Shown piece after piece: positions 1-6,444 of a DNA stretch of 13,878 bases (position 1 is its first letter; every line of letters begins with the position of its first letter). Location: assembly GCA_964429355.1 (NCBI GenBank), contig CAYSCH010000260.1, forward strand, positions 1-13,878, given 5' to 3'. The notes beneath the pieces were generated by a model, which ran no database searches, was not told the origin of the DNA, and saw nothing but the letters and a program-made list of their open reading frames with translations. This stretch comes from JAAYAY01 sp964429355 (lineage in GTDB: Bacteria; Planctomycetota; Planctomycetia; Pirellulales; Thermoguttaceae). The position numbers were made by a program, and so were the translations under genes.

Positions 1-409
1 TCAACGCAACATCCGGCGCGTTTTCCTGGACGCCCACCGAAGCCCAGAACGGCACACACACCTTCACCGTCGTCGTGTCCGACGGCCTCTTGACTGACAC
101 GGAAGAAATCACCGTCACCGTCGCCGAAGTGAACCTGGCCCCCGTGCTCGGCGCCATCGGTAACCAAGAGGTCGACGAACTGGTCGAGCTGGCGTTCACC
201 ACCGCGGCCGTCGACCAGGACCTCCCCGCCCAGACCCTCCAGTTCAGCCTCGTCGGCGCTCCGGAAGGAGCCACCATCAACGCCGCCACCGGCGCGTTTA
301 CCTGGACGCCCACCGAAGCCCAGAACGGCACCCACACCTTCACCGTGGTGGTCTCGGACGGCCTCTTGACCGACACGGAAGAAATCACCGTTACCGTCGC
401 CGAAGTGAA
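1..409 (+). repeat. Intragenic tandem repeat, 276-bp period (cadherin-like module)
   Basis: Bases 1-133 and 277-409 match with about 12 differences in 133 positions, a spacing of exactly 276 bp (92 codons). Several differences are synonymous third-position changes. The left copy is cut by the window edge, so more copies probably lie to the left. Near-identity at DNA level points to recent duplication or gene conversion between modules. Confidence 0.85.
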
Positions 410-1736
410 CGACGCGGTGACGGTTCTGGGCACGGTCGACTACCGGCAGCTCGACGGCCTGAGTCTGGCGGGCGGCAGCCTGTATTACCAACTGCAGACC
501 GCCCACGCAGGGTTCCTCACCCTGGAAGTCCTGGCTCCCAAACCGCCGAAGAGTGCCCGAATCAATCTCTACGATCAGGACCCGGTTGCCAACCCGGGCC
601 TGACCCCGTTGGCCACCTCCGCCGTGGTCGGCGACGACCAGCGGCTGGATCTCTCCGTGGCAAGTGCGGCCACGTATTTTGTCGAACTCTATGGAATCAA
701 TACCGATTTCGACCTCCGTATCGTCAATCTCGTCGAGCACAAGGGCACGACCGTCACCGTCTTCGGAACCGAAGGCGACGACCAGTTCATCTTCTCCGCC
801 GCCGACTCCCGATCGGTCAGTATCAACGGTGCCGCCTACCAGTTCGTCGACTCCGAGGTCAAGCTGGTCCAGTTCGATGCCGGACCAGGTGACGACCGCG
901 TGGAGCTTCGCGATTCATCCGGCAACGAGACCCTGGAAGCCTGGGCCACAGAAGCAACCCTGAGCAACGGCGCAGGCGACGCGGTGGCCGATTTCACGGT
1001 AAACGTGTCGAACCTTGAGGAGCTGCAGGCCTACGCCGATTCCGACGGGCAGGATTCGGCCGTGCTCCATGGATCGGAAGGAAACGACAAGTTCAAGGCG
1101 GAACCGGTCGACCACTATGCCAAGATGTACGGCGGCGCCATGTACAACCGCGTCAAGTTCTTTGACCAGGTCGACGCCTACGGCGAGGGGGGCAAGGATC
1201 TTGCCCGTGTTTTCGATACGGCCGGCAATGAGACCTTCACCGGAACCATGGGACTGAGCACCTTCGCCGGCGACGGTTTTGAGATCGGCATGCACGACTT
1301 CCGCCAGGTCCTTGCCCGCGCGACGACCGGGGGCAACGACACGGCAACCTTCACCGATTCGGCCAGAAAGGACGAGTTCCACGGCAAGGCCCACAAGAGC
1401 GAGATGTTCGACGTCGTGACCGATGGCGACGTTTACCGGATCACGGCCCGGGCCTTTGACGTGGTTCATGCCCATGCAACGGACCGCTCCGGCACGGACC
1501 AGGCCGGCGGAGCCGACGTCGCCAAACTTTGGGGAACGGCCCTGGACGACTACGTCGAGGCCGCCGAAGACTGGCTTCGCTACGGCATTCGTCGCCCGGA
1601 GCTCGATCCCCTCTACGAGATCCTGGCCTTCGAATCGGCCATGGTCCGCCAGACCCCCGGCGGCAACGACCAGGCCGATGTCGACGACAACCTCCTCTTC
1701 CAACTGGCCTTTGATGAGGGTTGGGAAATGCTGTAG
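3..1736 (+). CDS. C-terminal part of a large extracellular repeat protein (cadherin-like and acidic GxEGDD-type repeats), 5' partial
   Basis: The frame is open from the left edge, so the start lies outside the window; the stop is TAG at 1734-1736. The first ~135 codons hold one and a half cadherin-like/Ig-like modules (dystroglycan-type, He_PIG-like) of 92 residues, with the typical GAFTWTPTEAQNG and VTVAEVN ends. Next comes a ~100-residue beta-rich stretch (about 412-730) resembling a PPC (pre-peptidase C-terminal) domain. The rest (about 750-1736) repeats a loose acidic unit: GTEGDDQF (765-788), GSEGNDKF (1071-1094) and a third degenerate GTALDDY copy near 1533-1553, with GGNDTA and AGNETF between them. 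These look like weak calcium-binding RTX-style repeats. The role is probably a secreted or surface adhesin or structural protein; this is inference from domains. No C-terminal anchor or sorting motif is visible, and the protein ends in EGWEML. Confidence 0.85.
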   Translation, partial: NATSGAFSWTPTEAQNGTHTFTVVVSDGLLTDTEEITVTVAEVNLAPVLGAIGNQEVDELVELAFTTAAVDQDLPAQTLQFSLVGAPEGATINAATGAFTWTPTEAQNGTHTFTVVVSDGLLTDTEEITVTVAEVNDAVTVLGTVDYRQLDGLSLAGGSLYYQLQTAHAGFLTLEVLAPKPPKSARINLYDQDPVANPGLTPLATSAVVGDDQRLDLSVASAATYFVELYGINTDFDLRIVNLVEHKGTTVTVFGTEGDDQFIFSAADSRSVSINGAAYQFVDSEVKLVQFDAGPGDDRVELRDSSGNETLEAWATEATLSNGAGDAVADFTVNVSNLEELQAYADSDGQDSAVLHGSEGNDKFKAEPVDHYAKMYGGAMYNRVKFFDQVDAYGEGGKDLARVFDTAGNETFTGTMGLSTFAGDGFEIGMHDFRQVLARATTGGNDTATFTDSARKDEFHGKAHKSEMFDVVTDGDVYRITARAFDVVHAHATDRSGTDQAGGADVAKLWGTALDDYVEAAEDWLRYGIRRPELDPLYEILAFESAMVRQTPGGNDQADVDDNLLFQLAFDEGWEML

Positions 1737-1810
1737 CGGGCATTGGAGCCGCGCACTAAATGGCCTTGCCTGATTCGCACGCGATAGCCGCGTGGGCTTG
1801 CCCCGCGCTG

Positions 1811-1866
1811 GTTGGAGTCCAGGCTTTAGCCTGCGTCCCCTTTGTTGGAGTCCCGGCTTCAGCCGG
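1811..1866 (+). repeat. Pair of REP-like mini-hairpins with TTYA loops
   Basis: After each gttggagtcc box lies a 14-nt hairpin: 1820-1833 is caggc-TTTA-gcctg and 1853-1866 is ccggc-TTCA-gccgg. The two stems differ by a compensatory change (A-T pair to C-G pair), which supports selection on, or copying of, a folded form. The third box copy at 2081 has a decayed stem (cagcc-ttca-accac). Confidence 0.6.
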
Positions 1867-2198
1867 CATCCTGCAAAACACTCCGCCACCACGCATGGTA
1901 CCCGCGTGCTCGCCCCGGTGGCACGTCCCTGAGCGCAGCGAAGGGCGTGGTTTGTGCAACCAGTCCTTCGCCACCGACACGCCACCACCCATGATAGCCG
2001 CGTGGGCTTGCCCCGCGCTGGGTTCCTCTCGTCACGGACAAACCACCATCCATGATACCCCCGCGTGCTCGCCCCGCGCTGTTGGAGTCCAGCCTTCAAC
2101 CACGCAGCAAAACCCGCGGGGCTTTCGCAATCGCCCCCTGCGTATGGTAAAGTGATGCCTGCCGGCACGCACTTCGTTGGCCGGCACGTTCGCAAGAC

Positions 2199-2203
2199 AG
2201 GGG
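2199..2203 (+). promoter_or_regulatory. Ribosome binding site deciding the start at 2212
   Basis: AGGGG lies 8 nt before the ATG at 2212, which is followed at once by a signal peptide. The frame is open further upstream, to a GTG at 2065, but that part runs through the intergenic repeats and has no signal sequence. Confidence 0.6.
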
Positions 2204-2211
2204 AATCCTCC

Positions 2212-3576
2212 ATGCGCACCAGACTGATTCCGATGTTTGTGGTCGCCTTTCTGATTGGCCTGGCCGCGGGTCCCTCCCAGGGGGCCGAGCCCATCCGTCT
2301 GGCCACCTTTGCCGTAGACGCCACGCCCCCCGTCGGCAGCCCCTTGGCCTACGACCCAATGACGGCCGCCGTCATGCCCTTGAGTTGCCGCGGCATCGTG
2401 CTTCTGGGAAACGACCAACCGATCGTGCTCTGCTGCGTCGACTGGATCGGAATCAGCAACGACGGCAACAAGCTGTTTCGGCAGCGACTGGCCGAGGCGG
2501 CAGGAACAACCGCCGGGCGGGTGGCCGTCCATACGGTCCATCAACACGACGCCCCGCGGCTGGACTTCAATGCCGAAGAGATCATGGCGGGGCTCGGTGC
2601 AAGCGGCGCGATGTTCAACGTGAAGCACGCCAAGAGCGTGATCCAGAGCGCCGCGGCCGCGGTGGCCGAGGCCGTCAAGCAGGCCCAGCCGGTCACCCAC
2701 CTCGGGCTCGGTGAAGGCGAAGTCGACCAGGTAGCATCCAACCGGCGAATCCAGGGACCCGACGGGAAGGTCATGTGGACTCGCTACACTTCCGGCGGAA
2801 GCGAGGAGCGGAATCGCCAGGCGCCGGTCGGCCTGATCGATCCTCGCGTCAAGCTGATCACCTTCTTCCAGGGCGAAAAGCCCCTGGCGACCCTCACCTA
2901 TTACGCCTGCCACCCGCAGAGTTACTACCGCACCGGCGGGGCCAACCCCGACTTTCCCGGCATCGCCCGCCAGATGCGCCAGGAGGCCACCGGCGCATTT
3001 CACGTCCATTTCAACGGCGCCGGCGGCAACATTGGGGCCGGAAAGTGGAACGACGGCACGCCCCCTTATCGGCAGATCCTCGCCGACCGGCTGGCCGAGG
3101 GCATGAAGAAAGCGTGGGAGTCGATGCAGAAGTCTCCTGTCACTACCGACGATCTGGGCTGGACGGTTGAACCGGTGGCCCTGCCGCTGGGCGAACACGT
3201 GGTTGTTGAAGAGTTGGAAAAGAGCCTTGCCGATCCCCAGACCAACGACCGGCCCGAGGTCGCCAAGACCCTCGCCTGGGCCCACCGCTGCCTGGCCGGC
3301 GACACGATCGACATCCAGTGCCTGCGGCTCGGTACCGCCCGGGTGCTGCACATGCCGGGCGAGCTCTGTGTGGAGTACCAACTGGCGGCCCAGAAGATGC
3401 GGGAAGACCTGTTCGTCGCCATGGCCGCCTACGGGGACTATGCCCCGGGCTACATCTGCACGGCCATTGCCTACACCCAAGGCGGTTACGAGGCAAGCGA
3501 GGGTGCCAGCCACGTGGCGCCGGCCGTCGAAGCGGTGCTCACCCAGGCCATGGAAAAGCTCCTGGAAAAGCCGTAG
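2212..3576 (+). CDS. Secreted neutral/alkaline ceramidase-like protein with altered nucleophile position
   Basis: 454 residues. Residues 1-25 form a signal peptide (basic start, hydrophobic core, cleavage near SQGA-EP), so the product is probably exported. The body matches the neutral/alkaline non-lysosomal ceramidase N-terminal family: HQHDAP (110-115) equals the HTHSGP metal motif, CHPQS with H234 equals the second His, PGE with E384 equals the Glu ligand, and YICTAIAYTQGGYEAS with Y421 equals the Tyr ligand. All predicted zinc ligands are therefore kept. The usual GN(L/V)SPN nucleophile motif reads GGNIGAG (271-277), with G275 in place of serine. Members of this kind are common in planctomycetes and their substrate is unknown; ceramide hydrolysis should not be assumed. 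It is a single gene between a repeat spacer and a GC hairpin. Confidence 0.8.
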   Translation: MRTRLIPMFVVAFLIGLAAGPSQGAEPIRLATFAVDATPPVGSPLAYDPMTAAVMPLSCRGIVLLGNDQPIVLCCVDWIGISNDGNKLFRQRLAEAAGTTAGRVAVHTVHQHDAPRLDFNAEEIMAGLGASGAMFNVKHAKSVIQSAAAAVAEAVKQAQPVTHLGLGEGEVDQVASNRRIQGPDGKVMWTRYTSGGSEERNRQAPVGLIDPRVKLITFFQGEKPLATLTYYACHPQSYYRTGGANPDFPGIARQMRQEATGAFHVHFNGAGGNIGAGKWNDGTPPYRQILADRLAEGMKKAWESMQKSPVTTDDLGWTVEPVALPLGEHVVVEELEKSLADPQTNDRPEVAKTLAWAHRCLAGDTIDIQCLRLGTARVLHMPGELCVEYQLAAQKMREDLFVAMAAYGDYAPGYICTAIAYTQGGYEASEGASHVAPAVEAVLTQAMEKLLEKP

Positions 3577-3621
3577 TGCCGTGCGCCCGACGGCCACACC
3601 AACGCTCGCTTGAATTCCGGC

Positions 3622-3641
3622 CCGGCCCGTCAGCGGGCCGG
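3622..3641 (+). terminator. GC-rich hairpin 46 nt after the ceramidase-like gene
   Basis: This is a perfect 8-bp stem, ccggcccg / cgggccgg, with loop tcag. No T-run follows, so it is either an atypical terminator or just another palindromic spacer element. The position after the stop at 3576 and before the opposed ArsR relic (3694-3896) fits an end-of-transcript role. Confidence 0.4.
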
Positions 3642-3693
3642 CGACCTCACGACTCGGTCGTCGCGAAGCGACTTCGACGAGGTGTTCCCGGTT

Positions 3694-3896
3694 TCAGGCC
3701 CGGCCTCGGCGGCATGATCCGGTGTTTCCGCCTGACACAGATTCGATGCAGTCAAGGGACTGGACGACACACGGCATCCCAAACGGTAGTAGACCAGGTT
3801 TCCCCGCTTGGCGTCATCAACGAGCCCCATCACCTTCAAGACGCTCAGATGCTTTGAGACGGTCGAGATGTCCACACCGATCACCCAGCAGCAAAA
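3694..3896 (-). pseudogene. ArsR-family transcriptional regulator remnant (5' truncated, frameshifted)
   Basis: On the minus strand, 3878-3781 encodes a clear ArsR/SmtB winged-helix part: GVDISTVSKHLSVLK (recognition helix), then GLVDDAKRGNLVYYRL (wing). After YYRL the frame is off by one. Reading from 3777 in the next frame gives MPCVVQSLDCIESV and a stop at 3696-3694, the usual C-terminal MPC-V-CIESV tail of this family. A one-base loss near 3778-3783 is the simplest cause. Upstream, only FCCWVIG is plausible; the first ~40 residues expected for the family are missing. ArsR proteins normally repress divergent or downstream metal-resistance genes. Here the relic points away from the TPR/polyferredoxin operon, so it may be the former regulator of that pair (inference). 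Confidence 0.75.
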
Positions 3897-4122
3897 CTGG
3901 TCTCGCTTTGGCATCGAAGTTGCAATATAGGGAACAATCACGATTCGGGTCGACCTGCGGAGGCCGTAAACTACCGCCCGACAATACCACGAGCGGCCTC
4001 CGGGGGCCTGAAATGCCCCTCTCGGGTAGGTGTCTTGTGCGCAATACGGACATGGATCGTGGACAGAAGTGTGAAGAAATTGCGCGCTCGAATGATGAGC
4101 TGACCTCCAATTCACTTGCTGC
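3897..4122. other. Spacer between the ArsR relic and the TPR/polyferredoxin operon
   Basis: I find no gene here. It should hold the promoter of the rightward operon and perhaps a decayed ArsR operator. TTGCAATAT at 3920-3928 looks like one half of an ArsR-type AT-rich dyad, but no matching second half is visible. No clear -35/-10 pair is recognised. The frame of the TPR gene is open through this stretch but shows no protein-like sequence. Confidence 0.35.
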
Positions 4123-4128
4123 AAAGGA
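4123..4128 (+). promoter_or_regulatory. Ribosome binding site deciding the start at 4136
   Basis: AAAGGA lies 7 nt before the ATG at 4136, which begins a signal peptide. The in-frame ATG at 4052 would put 28 polar residues before the signal peptide, and is disfavoured. Confidence 0.65.
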
Positions 4129-4135
4129 ACGTAGG

Positions 4136-4987
4136 ATGTTGAGCAAGAAAGCCCTCAATACCGTGGCTCTCCTGTCCCTGCTTTTTCTTCCTTCAACGGT
4201 CTTCGGCGACTCCGGTAATTTGGCCTTTGAACAGGGCAAAACACTGGTCAGCCAGGGGGATCTTGAGGGTGCGATGGAGGCCTTTGCGACGGCCGCACGG
4301 GCGGACCGCTCCAACGCGGAGTACATGCAAAACTACTCCCTTCTTCGGCAGGTAATCCTGATCCGAAGTGCTTTGACGCAGGAAAAGGACCTGCGGCGTT
4401 GGGAATACTACGCCCGGGCCCTGCATGCCTACTACATCAGTGAAAGCCTCTACGATCAGGCGCTCGAACTCGACAAACAGATCCACAATCGCGTCAACTC
4501 GGCAGCTTCAGCGGCCCTTCTGGCGGAAACACAACTCGCCATGGACATGAATGCGGAGGCCGCCCAGCTTCTCGCCGAGCTGCCGCCCGACAAGACGAGC
4601 GTCGTCACCGAATCGCTCGAGGGCATCGCGCTGGCACGACTGGGCAAGAAAGCTGATGCCTTGAAACACGCCGAATTGGCCAGGGTGGGCGATAACGACG
4701 GCCCGGGCGTCGTGTACTGCGTGGCACGATTGCACGCGGCCACGGGGAACACGAACCAGGCGACGGCCTTGTTGACTCGCTGCTTCGAGCAGGTTCCACC
4801 CAGCCAGTTAGACGGCTTCAAGGGCCACGCCAAAGTGATTCCTGAATTTGCCGCCATGGCCGGCACGCCGGAGTTCCAGCAGGCGCTCAAGACGGTGTCG
4901 AAGGTGCAGGAATCGAGCTGCAGTGGCGGAAGCAGTTGCGCCGGCTGCCCGATGCGAGGCCAGTGCAGCAAACAAGAGGCCAAGTGA
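4136..4987 (+). CDS. Exported TPR protein with a C-terminal four-cysteine cluster
   Basis: 283 residues. Residues 1-24 are a signal peptide (MLSKK.., cleavage near VFG-DS). Residues 26-60 form a clear TPR unit (LAFEQGKTLVSQGDLEGAMEAFATAARAD), and residues about 90-220 carry further degenerate TPR-like helix pairs (YDQALELDKQ, GKKADALKHAELA, GNTNQATALL). The tail from 262 has C262-x5-C268-x2-C271-x5-C277 in a Gly/Ser-rich setting, which could bind a metal or an Fe-S cluster. TPRs normally mediate protein contacts. The next gene starts 3 nt after this stop, so the two are translationally coupled, and this protein may be a periplasmic partner of the membrane polyferredoxin (inference). I know no named family for the combination. 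Confidence 0.8.
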   Translation: MLSKKALNTVALLSLLFLPSTVFGDSGNLAFEQGKTLVSQGDLEGAMEAFATAARADRSNAEYMQNYSLLRQVILIRSALTQEKDLRRWEYYARALHAYYISESLYDQALELDKQIHNRVNSAASAALLAETQLAMDMNAEAAQLLAELPPDKTSVVTESLEGIALARLGKKADALKHAELARVGDNDGPGVVYCVARLHAATGNTNQATALLTRCFEQVPPSQLDGFKGHAKVIPEFAAMAGTPEFQQALKTVSKVQESSCSGGSSCAGCPMRGQCSKQEAK

Positions 4988-4990
4988 GGC

Positions 4991-6196
4991 ATGACCCGCA
5001 CGCGCCGACTTGTTCAACTGAGCTTCCTCGTGCTGGTGCTCGTGGGCGTCTTCGTCTACAAAGCGAACTGCGAGCTGTGGTGCCCCTTCGGCGGTGTGGA
5101 AGCCTTGTACACCTACGCGACTGAGGGCAACATGCTCTGTTCGCTGGGGACTTCGAACTTTTTCATCCTCGGCGGCGTGCTCCTTTCCGTGCTCCTCCTG
5201 CGGCGGGCGTTCTGTGGGTACATGTGTCCTATCGGCACCCTTTCCGAATGGCTGGGCGAACTGGGCAAACGCCTGGGTATGGTGCGGTGGCACGTCCCTG
5301 CCAGGTTGGATCGCGGTCTCGGCCTGCTCAAATACGTGGTCCTGGTGGTCGTGTTGACGGTCACATGGCGGGCAGGCGAATTGCTGTTTCGGGGTTACGA
5401 CCCTTGTTACGCGCTGATTAGCCGGCATGGGACGGATATTACCCACTGGGCCTACGGGGTCGCGGGCGCGGTGGCGATTGGTTCCGTATTGGTCTCCGTT
5501 CCCTTCTGTCGTTGGTTCTGTCCGTTTGCGGCAGTGCTGTCGCCCTTCTCGCGGGTGGCCTTCGCCCGGGTTCGCCGGGAGGAATCGGCTTGCACATCGT
5601 GTGGGCAATGCAGCCGCCAATGCCCGATGGCTATCCCCGTCGATTCGCTGCAGCAGGTGACCGACGCCCGCTGCACTTCGTGCCTGATCTGCGTCGAGGC
5701 CTGTCCCAAGCGGGCCGCGGGCGCGCTATCGTGGGGACCGCCAAAGCCGATTCGACAAACGTGGTCGCAGGCAGCGTTGATTGTGGTAATGCTCCTGTCG
5801 ACGTCGGCCGCCGTGGCCGCGTCGTATGCCTTCCCGATGCCGTCGTTCGTCAAGGCACATGGAACGGTCCCCAGGGTGACGGCTGTCGTGGAACTCGAAA
5901 TCTACGATCTCACTTGCCGCGGCCGGGCTAACCTCCTTGTCTACTATCTCGAGCGCGACGACCTCTTTGCACTCGACGGGTACTGGAAGCTGGAGGCTTG
6001 GCCTGATCCGACACTGGCGCGGGTGCGGATCACCTACGACCCGGCACGTTGCAGCGAAAGCACGATTCGCATGGCCGTTACGGAATCATACTACGACGCC
6101 GTAGGCAATGCGTGGCGGCAGTCGCCTTTCGTAATTGAAGGCTACGACCCGCTGGATGCGGGAATGTCCCCCGCCGCGCTGCAGCAGGGGACATAG
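4991..6196 (+). CDS. NapH/CcoG-like membrane polyferredoxin with C-terminal HMA-like domain
   Basis: 401 residues. About five membrane spans are visible: 8-23, 55-71, 110-126, 155-171 and 260-278. CPFGG at 31 and two CxxxCP motifs (C75/C79, C173/C177) are typical of the NapH/NosR/CcoG/RdxA group. Two ferredoxin-type 4Fe-4S sites follow: C201-x2-C204-x2-C207-x3-C211P and C228-x2-C231-x2-C234-x3-C238P. Such proteins pass electrons across or along the membrane. Residues about 295-370 look like a heavy-metal-associated fold: VELEIYDLTC near the start, then VRITYDP and IRMAV..SYYD. Only one Cys (C309) stands where HMA has CxxC. Residues 392-401 and the stop are encoded by a palindromic repeat. It is not a clear orthologue of napH or ccoG; substrate and partner are unknown. 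Confidence 0.85.
   Translation: MTRTRRLVQLSFLVLVLVGVFVYKANCELWCPFGGVEALYTYATEGNMLCSLGTSNFFILGGVLLSVLLLRRAFCGYMCPIGTLSEWLGELGKRLGMVRWHVPARLDRGLGLLKYVVLVVVLTVTWRAGELLFRGYDPCYALISRHGTDITHWAYGVAGAVAIGSVLVSVPFCRWFCPFAAVLSPFSRVAFARVRREESACTSCGQCSRQCPMAIPVDSLQQVTDARCTSCLICVEACPKRAAGALSWGPPKPIRQTWSQAALIVVMLLSTSAAVAASYAFPMPSFVKAHGTVPRVTAVVELEIYDLTCRGRANLLVYYLERDDLFALDGYWKLEAWPDPTLARVRITYDPARCSESTIRMAVTESYYDAVGNAWRQSPFVIEGYDPLDAGMSPAALQQGT
6164..6194 (+). repeat. Palindromic REP-like element overlapping the polyferredoxin 3' end (copy 1)
   Basis: The arms atgtcccc (6164-6171) and ggggacat (6187-6194) are perfectly complementary around a 15-nt centre. Bases 6165-6193 match 6301-6329 at 26 of 29 positions. 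The element supplies the last ten codons and the first base of the TAG stop. Confidence 0.75.
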
Positions 6197-6210
6197 GGAG
6201 CACTGGTTTT

Positions 6211-6245
6211 CGGCCAAAGAGGCCGCCATTGGGCTTGCCCAATGG
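6211..6245 (+). terminator. Two adjacent hairpins after the polyferredoxin gene
   Basis: 6211-6225 is cggcc-aaaga-ggccg. 6226-6245 is a 9-bp palindrome, ccattgggc-tt-gcccaatgg, more realistically 8 bp with a cttg loop. They start 14 nt after the stop at 6196. No T-run follows, so termination is plausible but unproven. Confidence 0.4.
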
Positions 6246-6300
6246 AAGCCACGATTGATGGCTAAGGGCGGGCTGTGGTTTCTTTGGTTTCTTTGCTTGC

Positions 6301-6329
6301 TGTCCCTCGCCGTGCTGCGGCAGGGGACA
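6301..6329 (+). repeat. Palindromic REP-like element (copy 2)
   Basis: This is the second copy of the 6165-6193 element, in the same orientation and 136 bp away, with three substitutions. Outer arms tgtccct / ggggaca pair with one wobble, and an inner gccg / cggc pair also forms. It lies in non-coding sequence, which suggests that the copy inside the polyferredoxin end is an invasion of the gene rather than a conserved protein tail. Confidence 0.7.
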
Positions 6330-6444
6330 GGACAGGCAGCTCGCTGGGCCTATAAGCAACCTCATCAGTTTCCGGAAGAAACAGGATCTCCCGTGGAGAC
6401 AATAGATTCTCTCCGATCTGCACGAATCAAGACGGCGGGAACAC

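Larger units (their letters stand above)
1737..2211. repeat. Gene-free spacer carrying several copies of short planctomycete-style intergenic repeats
   Basis: No convincing gene lies in these 475 bases. A 28-bp unit occurs identically at 1783-1810 and 1993-2020 (gatagccg..gccccgcgctg). Diverged relatives (cccgcgtgctcgcccc) lie at 1901-1916 and about 2060-2076. The 10-mer gttggagtcc occurs at 1811-1820, 1844-1853 and 2081-2090, each followed by a short palindrome or its decayed form. A further element, ccaccgacacgc, at 1971-1982 recurs at 9069-9080. The pattern resembles clustered REP-like repeats. No terminator with a T-run and no clear promoter were seen. Confidence 0.75.

Noticed and set aside
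765..1600. RTX toxin or haemolysin
   Set aside because: The acidic GxEGDD units are too degenerate and too widely spaced for the nonapeptide RTX array, and no secretion signal or toxin domain is seen.
915..2324. Long open frame of 469 codons on the minus strand
   Set aside because: It lies antisense to the surface-protein gene and then runs through the intergenic repeats. Its translation is repetitive (KPGLQQRG, GKPTRLS) and matches repeat sequence, not a protein family.
2032..3597. 521-codon open frame on the minus strand
   Set aside because: It is antisense to the ceramidase-like gene, whose motifs, signal peptide and ribosome site are convincing. High-GC codon bias produces such mirror frames.
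3722..4135. Upstream extension of the TPR protein frame
   Set aside because: The extra ~138 codons overlap the ArsR relic and have no protein-like features. The ATG at 4136 has a good ribosome site and starts a signal peptide.
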